Source: Dehalococcoidia bacterium (GTDB lineage Bacteria > Chloroflexota > Dehalococcoidia > Dehalococcoidales > RBG-16-60-22). Taken from it: a stretch of DNA of 39,397 nt. This document shows, piece after piece, positions 10,517 to 18,107 of the stretch. The stretch lies in the NCBI GenBank assembly GCA_003141235.1, contig PLLL01000042.1:1-39397 (forward strand), written 5' to 3'. The position numbers and the translations under genes were made by a program. The first letter of the stretch is position 1; every line of letters begins with the position of its first letter. The notes under the pieces were generated by a model. That model worked only from the letters and a program-made list of their open reading frames with translations. It searched no databases and had not been told where the DNA came from.

Positions 10517-11446
10517 ATGACAAATACAGCGTGGGTATTCCCCGGTCAGGGGTCTCAGTCGGTCGGCATGGGACGCGACCTCTATGATAACGTTAAATCC
10601 GCCAAGTCTGTCTTTGAACAGGCGGATAAAGCCCTCGGAATTTCCATATCCAAACTCTGCTTCGAAGGCCCGGAGGAAGAACTCCGCCAGACGATCAATG
10701 CCCAGCCCGCCCTGGTAACCACCGCTTACGCCTGCCTGGAAGCTGCCCGTGAACTCAGCGGGAAAAACCTGCCGGCGCCCGCCTTCCTGGCCGGGCATAG
10801 CCTGGGCGAGTATACCGCTCTGGTGGTAGCCGGGGTTTTCGATTTCGCCACAGGCGTCCGTCTGGCCCGCGAAAGAGGCCGCCTGATGCACGAAGCCGGA
10901 CAGAAACGCATAGGCAGCATGGCCGCTATTCTAGGCCTGGATGAAGCCAAACTGGCTGAGATTTGCCGCCAGTCGGACACCGTCATGGCTAATATCAACT
11001 CACCGGGACAGATTGTCATCAGCGGCGCCGCCGATAACGTGACTAAAGCGATGGCGATGGCTACCGCCGCCGGCGCCAGCCGGGCTCTCCCTTTACAGGT
11101 AAGCGGCGCTTTTCACTCTCCATTAATGCAGCCGGCTGTCGAAGGTATGATCAAATACCTCGACGCAATCAAGTTTAAAAATCCGTCCATTCCTGTTATC
11201 TGCAATACTACCGCGACACCGCTGTCCACCGCCGACGCGGTAAAAACAGAGCTCCGCAACCAGCTTACCAGCCCCGTCCAATGGCAGCATACCATCGAAT
11301 ACATGAGCCAAAAAGGCGTTTCAACATTTATCGAGATAGGGCCGGGTAAAGTGCTTACCGGCCTTATCAAGCGCATCAATAAAGAGGCCAGGACGATAAA
11401 CATAGGGGATTTGGCAGCTATCAGGAGCCTGGGTAACAGTATTTAA
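10517..11446 (+). CDS. fabD: Malonyl-CoA:ACP transacylase
   Basis: FPGQGSQSVGMG, GHSLGEYTAL, SGAFHSPLM, IEIGPGKVLTGL. Confidence 0.95.
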   Translation: MTNTAWVFPGQGSQSVGMGRDLYDNVKSAKSVFEQADKALGISISKLCFEGPEEELRQTINAQPALVTTAYACLEAARELSGKNLPAPAFLAGHSLGEYTALVVAGVFDFATGVRLARERGRLMHEAGQKRIGSMAAILGLDEAKLAEICRQSDTVMANINSPGQIVISGAADNVTKAMAMATAAGASRALPLQVSGAFHSPLMQPAVEGMIKYLDAIKFKNPSIPVICNTTATPLSTADAVKTELRNQLTSPVQWQHTIEYMSQKGVSTFIEIGPGKVLTGLIKRINKEARTINIGDLAAIRSLGNSI

Positions 11447-11596
11447 CTCTCTCCCTTCGCGGAAGAGGATTAAGCCTATCCTGAGCAAAGCGAATGGAGT
11501 GAGGGGGCATCGTTCCGTCCTGATACTTCACCCTCACCCTGCCCTCTCCCATCGAGGGAGAGGGATGTTGGAAGTATATTCCGAGGGGGCAAATAT

Positions 11597-12346
11597 ATGG
11601 ACCTTTCCGGTAAAGTCGCTATCGTCACCGGCAGCGCCCGTGGCATCGGGCGGGCTATCGCTCTGAAACTGGCCGAGGCAGGGGCTGACATCGTGGTCAA
11701 CGATATCGCCGCCGCCTCTGACTCCCTGGAAAGCGTGGCTAATGAAATCAGGGCGCTGAACCGGCAAGCCCTGGCGGTTACCGCCGACGTCAGTTCAAAA
11801 GACGACGTCAACCGTATGGTGGATGCCGCCGCCAATACCTTCGGACATATCGATATCATGGTCAATAACGCAGGGGTCACCCGCGACCAGCTTATAATGC
11901 GCATGACCGATGAAGAGTGGGATACCGTATTGAATATCGACCTTAAAAGCGCATTTCTCTGCACGCGGGCTGTCCTGCGGCACATGCTCCGGCAGCGCAG
12001 CGGCAGAATCGTCAGCATCGCTAGTATAGTCGGCATTACCGGCAACGCCGGACAGGCCAACTATGCTGCGGCCAAGGCCGGCATCATTGCCTTTACGCGC
12101 TCCCTGGCCAAAGAGGCAGGCTCACGCGGTATCACCGCCAACGCTGTGGCGCCCGGCTTTATCGAAACTAAAATGACCGAGAAGCTTGGTGATAAGCAGC
12201 GACAGACCTTTTTAGAGCGTGTCCCGCTGGGAGTTTCCGGCACTCCGCGTGACGTAGCGGAAGCCGTAGCATTCCTGGCTTCAGAAGAGGCAAAGTATAT
12301 CACCGGGCAGGTTCTTTGCGTGGACGGCGGGTTGGCGCTGGGGTAA
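11597..12346 (+). CDS. fabG: 3-oxoacyl-ACP reductase
   Basis: GSARGIGRAIA, NNAGVTRDQLIMRM, YAAAKAG, QVLCVDGGLALG. Confidence 0.93.
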   Translation: MDLSGKVAIVTGSARGIGRAIALKLAEAGADIVVNDIAAASDSLESVANEIRALNRQALAVTADVSSKDDVNRMVDAAANTFGHIDIMVNNAGVTRDQLIMRMTDEEWDTVLNIDLKSAFLCTRAVLRHMLRQRSGRIVSIASIVGITGNAGQANYAAAKAGIIAFTRSLAKEAGSRGITANAVAPGFIETKMTEKLGDKQRQTFLERVPLGVSGTPRDVAEAVAFLASEEAKYITGQVLCVDGGLALG

Positions 12347-12405
12347 GCACTTTAAGAGTGAGGAGTCTTTATTAGTTCGGGGGTTTCTGGTTTACCTCAC
12401 CCCCT

Positions 12406-13116
12406 TTATATATTTCGCGGCTTTTTCTCCGGTATCTCAATCTCAGGACGGTAGCGCCGCATCCGCCATTCTTTCAAGCAGTGCAACACTTCCGCATCAG
12501 GAATATCATGCCAGGAACGGTAATAGTCCGAGAGATAAAAAATCCTCTCTTTGCCGACGGCGCAGGTGACAACGCTGTCGGCTATCTGACGCACTTCGGT
12601 GATGATGTTCTCCGGCCCTACCGGCACCGCGGCGACTATCTTCTCTGCCTTGCGATGGCGCAGCGACTCTATGGCCGCCCTCATGGTATAGCCGGAGGCC
12701 AGGCCATCATCCACAATAATGACCGTACGGCCGCTGATAGCCAGAGGTCTTCTGTCACCATGATAGAGAAGACTGCGATGGCGAATATCCAATCTCACCT
12801 GGCTCACCTGGTAGTTTATTTGCTGCCGGGTCAGGCCGGCATTTTTTACGATTTCCTCGTTGAGAATAATCGTGCCGTCATCAGTCACCGAGCCGAAGCC
12901 TCCTTCCGGGCTGAGGGGCAGGGGAATTTTCCTTGATATGATGAGGTCGAGCTCAGCGTTAAGCCCCAGGGCGACGCTGAGCGCCACAGCGGCGCCGCCG
13001 TTGGGTATGCCCAGCACAATCACCGATTTGTCAGCGTACGATAACAGTTTTTCGGCCAGCTTGTGCCCGGCGTCATAACGATTTTCAAAAAGTGGTTCCA
13101 TTGTGGAGTGGCGCAC
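12406..13116 (-). CDS. Phosphoribosyltransferase-domain protein
   Basis: PRTase signature VIIVDDGLASGYTMRAAIESL; GIPNGGAAVA. Confidence 0.83.
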   Translation of the reverse strand: MRHSTMEPLFENRYDAGHKLAEKLLSYADKSVIVLGIPNGGAAVALSVALGLNAELDLIISRKIPLPLSPEGGFGSVTDDGTIILNEEIVKNAGLTRQQINYQVSQVRLDIRHRSLLYHGDRRPLAISGRTVIIVDDGLASGYTMRAAIESLRHRKAEKIVAAVPVGPENIITEVRQIADSVVTCAVGKERIFYLSDYYRSWHDIPDAEVLHCLKEWRMRRYRPEIEIPEKKPRNI

Positions 13117-13198
13117 GAAGTTCTCCTCATTTAGATTCTTTAAATCCTGTTCATTTATCGAGCCAGATGAACTATGCTAACCATAAATATATCAAAAT

Positions 13199-13219
13199 TC
13201 AAAAATCAAATCTCAAAAA
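13199..13219 (+). repeat. Left copy of 21-bp perfect inverted repeat flanking the four-helix-bundle gene
   Basis: TCAAAAATCAAATCTCAAAAA; exact reverse complement at 13609-13629. Confidence 0.85.
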
Positions 13220-13232
13220 CACAGGTTAAAAA

Positions 13233-13637
13233 TCAAATCTGTTTCTTACCTTTCATAGTAAGTAAACTGGCAGCTAAAATATTGGCGATTTCACCTGTTT
13301 CTTTTAACAATTTGTTTACCTCAATTTTATCTGCCTCAAGGGCGTCTCTTAATAGTCCCAACCAATATTTAGTTTCATTGGCTGACTTAAGAGCTATTTC
13401 GTAATACTTTATATAATCCTTTTTAGAACTGGCGGATTTAGCTTCAACTATATTTGCGCCAATACTTGTCGCGGAACGTAAGAGTTGGTCAGATACAGCC
13501 CAAAATATTCTCTTTTCAGGTAGGCTCTTTATCAAATTAATAACCGAGATAGAATAATCGTAACATCGTTCTCTGAACTCATTTTTTACCTTTGAGTTGT
13601 GGTTTTGATTTTTGAGATTTGATTTTTGATTTAACAT
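13233..13637 (-). CDS. Four-helix-bundle protein (S23/IVP-like family)
   Basis: LRSATSIGANIVEAKSASSKKDYIKYYEIALKSANETKYWLGLL is typical of the family; true start may be downstream of the repeat-derived N-terminus. Confidence 0.85.
   Translation of the reverse strand: MLNQKSNLKNQNHNSKVKNEFRERCYDYSISVINLIKSLPEKRIFWAVSDQLLRSATSIGANIVEAKSASSKKDYIKYYEIALKSANETKYWLGLLRDALEADKIEVNKLLKETGEIANILAASLLTMKGKKQI
13609..13629 (-). repeat. Right copy of 21-bp perfect inverted repeat
   Basis: TTTTTGAGATTTGATTTTTGA = reverse complement of 13199-13219. Confidence 0.85.
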
Positions 13638-13695
13638 CGTTAATCACACCATTCTATCAGCTTAAACTCGTTGGCGTCTAGCAGCCAGAAGTTCA

Positions 13696-14379
13696 CTAAA
13701 ACCCGATACATCGCAGGAATGCGAGTATATCACTTAAATCGGATAACACGTAAGAAGGCGACTCGGCCAAGAGTATATTCCTATCGGCGTGGCCGGTACA
13801 GACGCCGATAGTATTGATACCGGCCTTCCTACCGGCGATGATGTCATAAGGGGAATCGCCGATGAGAAAGATATTATCATCCAAAATAGAGCCGTGATTG
13901 AGATTACGCGCTCTTTCGACACCCTTCCGCACCAGCTCAGCCCTGTCTTCGCTGTCCGAGCCGAAGCCGCCGAGCGAGAAATAGCGGTCCATGCCGCCGC
14001 GTTTTAACTTCATATACGCCGCCGATTCCAGATTGCCTGTTTCCAGTCCCAAGATGATTTCTTTTCTGGCGGCAAGTACAGGCAGAAGCTGAGTGACACC
14101 CGGCATCAAGCGGAATTCACGCCGGTCGAGTTCCTCAGGAAGCAACTCAAGGTACCGGTCGGCCACCTGCTTAAGCTCTTCGCCGCTTAAGGGTCTTCCA
14201 AGCAGTGTTAGAGCGACGTCTTTAAATATTCCCAGGTCAGTCCTTCCGGCAAAGGGGACATTTTGCTGCGGGTTTTTAAGCCCGAAGAGTTCACTGAACG
14301 CTTTATTCATGGCTTGCCGCGTGGCATCATCTACCTGGAGCAGCGTGCCATCGATGTCAAAGAGGAGCAGTGTTTTCAT
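13696..14379 (-). CDS. HAD-superfamily hydrolase (phosphoglycolate phosphatase-like)
   Basis: LLFDIDGTLLQVDDATRQAM, IFLIGDSPYDIIAGRKAGINTIGVCTG. Confidence 0.88.
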   Translation of the reverse strand: MKTLLLFDIDGTLLQVDDATRQAMNKAFSELFGLKNPQQNVPFAGRTDLGIFKDVALTLLGRPLSGEELKQVADRYLELLPEELDRREFRLMPGVTQLLPVLAARKEIILGLETGNLESAAYMKLKRGGMDRYFSLGGFGSDSEDRAELVRKGVERARNLNHGSILDDNIFLIGDSPYDIIAGRKAGINTIGVCTGHADRNILLAESPSYVLSDLSDILAFLRCIGF

Positions 14380-14666
14380 AGATTAGTCCTTAATAGTCTG
14401 GATTATAGCCTTTTATCCAGATACATGTCCACATAGCCCTATTGAAATCATTGACTGCAGCCGTTATTATTATGAAGACCATGATTAGCGAGCGTAAGAC
14501 TACGACATAGCAATTTCTATCAGCGCCTTAAAACCAGGATAGGGATTGCCACGCCTCCCGGTGTCACCCTCACTCTTGGTCCCTCTCCCATCAAGGGAGA
14601 GGGGTATAAGGATGGACTATATAACGGGGGATGGCTCGCAATAGCAATCAGGTATGGAGGAGAAAT

Positions 14667-15458
14667 ATGCTGCTGGAAGGTAAAGTCGCCATTATCACCG
14701 GGGGCGCTAAAGGGATGGGGCGGGGCATGGCTGTCAGGTTCGCCGCTGAGGGCTGCGCCGTAGCCATCGCCGATATCGCCATGAAAGAAGCGGAAGAAGC
14801 CGCCGCCGAAATTAAAAAGAAAGGCGGCAAGGGACTGGCTATCAAATGCGATGTTACCAATATCAAGCAGGTCGGCGAGACAGTAGATACCGTTATTAAA
14901 AAGTTCGGCAAAATCGATATCCTAGTGAATAACGCCGGTGCCATCGCTGCTCACACGCCCATAGAAGATTTAACTGAAGAAGCCTGGGACAAAGTCCTGG
15001 CTTTAAACCTTAAAAGCGACTTCCTGTTCTGCAAATTCGTGGTGCCTTATATGAAGAAACAGAAATCCGGTAAAATCATCAATCTATCTTCCATCGGCGC
15101 CATCCAGCCCCCCGCGCACGAGATTCATTACAATACGGCTAAAGCGGGCGTCATCGGCTTTACGACCGACCTGGCTAACGCGCTGGCGCCTTTTAACATC
15201 AATGTGAACTGCATGCTGCCGGGGCCTATCCGCACGAACTTTTATGACGCCAGGGTCAGCGCCATGACAGAAGAAGAGCAGGACGCCTTTTTTAAGCGGC
15301 TGGGTAAAAAAGTGCCGCTGGGGAGAGTGGGCACGCCGGAGGACATGGCCGGGGCCGCTCTATTCCTGGCTTCCGGTCTTTCTGACTATATAACAGGTGT
15401 CGCGCTGCCGGTCTCAGGGGGACTGCCGCTGTTACCGCCGCCACCACCAACGACATAA
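14667..15458 (+). CDS. SDR family oxidoreductase
   Basis: GKVAIITGGAKGMGRGMAVRF, NNAGAIAAHTP, YNTAKAG, C-terminal PVSGGLPL; start at ATG 14667 preferred. Confidence 0.88.
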   Translation: MLLEGKVAIITGGAKGMGRGMAVRFAAEGCAVAIADIAMKEAEEAAAEIKKKGGKGLAIKCDVTNIKQVGETVDTVIKKFGKIDILVNNAGAIAAHTPIEDLTEEAWDKVLALNLKSDFLFCKFVVPYMKKQKSGKIINLSSIGAIQPPAHEIHYNTAKAGVIGFTTDLANALAPFNINVNCMLPGPIRTNFYDARVSAMTEEEQDAFFKRLGKKVPLGRVGTPEDMAGAALFLASGLSDYITGVALPVSGGLPLLPPPPPTT

Positions 15459-15516
15459 CAAAAGCTACGGCTTGTTTAATACAAGTTGAAATATAAATTA
15501 AATTGGAGCATGAGCG

Positions 15517-16212
15517 ATGACCGCACCGTTAAAGCCGGCTTACATTGAAAAAGTTGACGAGCGTGGCAATCTTCAGGTCTGGATAGTGGATGGGCCTTAC
15601 ATTCGAAGTCATGTTGATGAAGAATTCACCAACTTCGGCCAACACTATCGATACTCCTATATTCCAGTAAATGAGCTCTGGATTGACCGGGAAGCCGAGC
15701 ATGATGAGCGGCAATTTTTCACCGACCACCTATTGGTTGAACACCGGCTCATGGCGGAAGGCATGCCGTATGAAAAGGCGTTACCTAAAGCCGACCAGGA
15801 AGAGCGAAAGGAGCGCCGCCGGGCCGGAGACATCAAGCAACTGACTCGGCACGGGCTGACATTGCCTGATGGAAAAGACGTCCACGAAAGGCTCTGGAAG
15901 AAGCTGGAGAACGGTTTGAGCGTATGGATTATCGACGGGCGCCTGGTGCGCAGCGTATTCGATATCGACTTTACCGAAGGCGGTCACGACTATGTTTACG
16001 AATTCGTCCCTAAGAACGAGGTCTGGATAGATGATGCCATTATGGCGGTGGAACGTGCCTATGTCCTGTTACACGAACTTCACGAACGAAATCGTATGGC
16101 TGAAGGTTGGCCTTATAGTAAAGCTCATGCCGAGTCAAGCCGACTGGAATACCACTGCCGTCGCCATCCCGATGAACTGCATGACAAGCTTATAACGGAG
16201 GGATGGGCTTAA
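15517..16212 (+). CDS. Protein of unknown function with two tandem homologous domains
   Basis: Repeat 1 VWIVDGPYIRSHVDEEFTNFGQHYRYSYIPVNELWID versus repeat 2 VWIIDGRLVRSVFDIDFTEGGHDYVYEFVPKNEVWIDD. Confidence 0.8.
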   Translation: MTAPLKPAYIEKVDERGNLQVWIVDGPYIRSHVDEEFTNFGQHYRYSYIPVNELWIDREAEHDERQFFTDHLLVEHRLMAEGMPYEKALPKADQEERKERRRAGDIKQLTRHGLTLPDGKDVHERLWKKLENGLSVWIIDGRLVRSVFDIDFTEGGHDYVYEFVPKNEVWIDDAIMAVERAYVLLHELHERNRMAEGWPYSKAHAESSRLEYHCRRHPDELHDKLITEGWA

Positions 16213-16253
16213 CTCTCGCTATATTTTAGAAAGTAAGTTTAATGTCAGAGAAG

Positions 16254-16284
16254 AATAAAAAAGAAGGGGGCTAAGCCCCCTTCT
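16254..16284 (-). terminator. Terminator of the minus-strand selenoprotein cluster
   Basis: Hairpin GAAGGGGGCTAAGCCCCCTTC; A run on + strand (16257-16262) becomes a U run in the minus-strand transcript. Confidence 0.8.
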
Positions 16285-16304
16285 CTAAAATACCTGATTC
16301 GATC

Positions 16305-17984
16305 CTAATATTTCACGTACGTGGGCACGACGTTCTGGTATTTTTTCACCAGCTTCGCCCAGTTCTTCGGGAGCTCTATTTTTTTAGTAATCTGCGGCGG
16401 GCCGCCCTGTAGAAAGCCCATCCACGAACCGAAACCGCCGAAAACGAATATCTGCACAGGGTCGGGGCGCTCTGCGGTAGGACGGAAAATCTGCTTGTCG
16501 TCGCCCGGTCCCATGAAAGCGGTACGGTCTGTAGGGCCGCTCAAATTTAAACCCAGCCGGGAATAGTAGTCATCCGGGATAATGGTATTTTTGATGATGT
16601 ATTCCTTGAGCGTTTTTTTAGTCCATCCGCGCTTGGCTAAAGCCTGCGCGTTGTTCGGCGTTAATATCAGACCGAACAACCCCATACGCGCCGGCGGAAT
16701 GCTGCCGACCACGGTAGCGATAATGCCCTTGTCATCGGTACCGAAGGGCATCATCTGCTGGTAAGACTGCGGGAAACAGACCGTAATGGTGCTTTCCTCT
16801 TTCCTGAAACCGTACTCGACGTGAAAGGGCTCCCAGGGGCTGTTATCTTCATTCTCCGCTACGAGAAAGGAATATTTCCCGGGGTTGCCAAGCACGCCCA
16901 TGTCTTCGACCTGCTTACGGATGCCCCGGATGTTCTTGGTAATCAATCCAAACGTGCGCCCGATGGCAGCATTAGCGATATTACCCGGGCTGGAAGCACC
17001 GTAGCCGGAGTTTACAGCGACATCATTTCTGACCGGCCCGTTAACGAGGTAGAACGGCGACCAGGAACCGGTGCTGGCAGCCATCTTGCCGGGGCCAAGG
17101 TTATCCACTAACGCCTGCACTCCGGCGATAAGCAGCGGCATATAGGTAGGCAGACAGCCGGCCATGACAGCATTAATGGCAATGCGCTCCACTGTAGCCT
17201 TGCCCAGGCGCGGTTCCATTTTCGCGACGAGATAATCTGCCGGGTAATCCGTACCGGTCAGCATTTCAGCTACAGCTTCTTCGGTGGGTGGGATGATGGG
17301 GAGACCGTCCGTCCAGCCCCGACGATAGAAAAATTCGTTGACTTCCGCCAAATTGCCCTTGAAAATCAGTCGGGGCGGGTTTTCCTGTTCCCGGCGCTTC
17401 GGGGATTTTTCCTCGGCGGTCAGCGGTTTCGTCAGCATTTCGACTACGTTATTGAACACGGCTTTGATGGCGGGCTCAATGTCCTCCATCACCGTCGATT
17501 CGGAGACTATTTTTTCCGGCACGGTCCTGATAACCGGCATGCCTTTACCGGAAGCCGCTGATGCGGCATCGTTAGCAAAATGCTCGAACACGTAGGTGGC
17601 GGTGGGTTTACCGAAATTCTCGATATAAATGGCGTCGTACACAAGGTACTTAGTGCAGGCCCCTCAGTCCCCTACCGCGGCGATGACCGCATCCACCCCC
17701 TTGAGCCAGTCCTCAAATTCCTGTATCCGTTCCGGCTCCTCGGCAGATACGGAAAAAAGCTTCCCGCGAAACCGGCTCGTCTGGATACCAGGGAATTTTT
17801 CTTTAAGCAGCCGCTCGGTGACATCTAAAAGGCGCGGCGCGGCCCTTTTGCTATTTTGCAGGAGGCCGATTTTCTTGCCGTCCAGTTTGTCTAAACGCGG
17901 GGCAAGACCGTGCAACGGGATAGGGTCGGCCTCCGCCCAGGGACTGAGCACCTCGTAGAAAGCGCCTGATTTGGTTGAGCTCAT
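16305..17984 (-). CDS. UGSC-family protein, candidate selenoprotein: in-frame TGA (17664-17666) read as Sec; about 559 aa
   Basis: ORFs 17664-17984 and 16305-17642 are in the same frame, separated by a single TGA: ...KGVDAVIAAVGD-U-GACTKYLVYDAIYIE...; SD TAAGGAGGG upstream of ATG at 17984; paralogue has TGA at the homologous site. Confidence 0.86.
17631..17663 (-). promoter_or_regulatory. Candidate bacterial SECIS-like hairpin downstream of the TGA
   Basis: mRNA UGA-GGGGCCUGCACUAA-GUAC-CUUGU-GUAC-GACGCC: GUAC/GUAC stem with CUUGU loop, possible outer GGC/GCC. Confidence 0.45.
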
Positions 17985-18061
17985 AATAATTACCCTCCTT
18001 AGTACTTTACCCCCTTAAACAAAGGGAGAGGTTAATATCCCCACCTTTTCCCCACCTCTGG

Positions 18062-18081
18062 ATCCCGACTTCCGTCGGGAT
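18062..18081. repeat. Palindromic intergenic repeat ATCCCGAC-ttcc-GTCGGGAT
   Basis: Near-identical architecture to 22440-22459, with similar flanks (ACCT..GG before, GG.. after). Confidence 0.7.
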
Positions 18082-18107
18082 GGTAATTGTTTTTGGATTC
18101 AATTCAA

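Noticed and set aside
12481-12936. 151-aa plus-strand ORF
   Set aside because: Antisense to the phosphoribosyltransferase gene, which has clear family motifs.
16305-17642. Treating the GTG-started ORF (and 18108-19463) as independent genes
   Set aside because: The apparent GTG starts lie within the conserved TKYLVYDA motif in both paralogues, the upstream ORF is in the same frame and conserved, and UGSC Sec read-through is more parsimonious.
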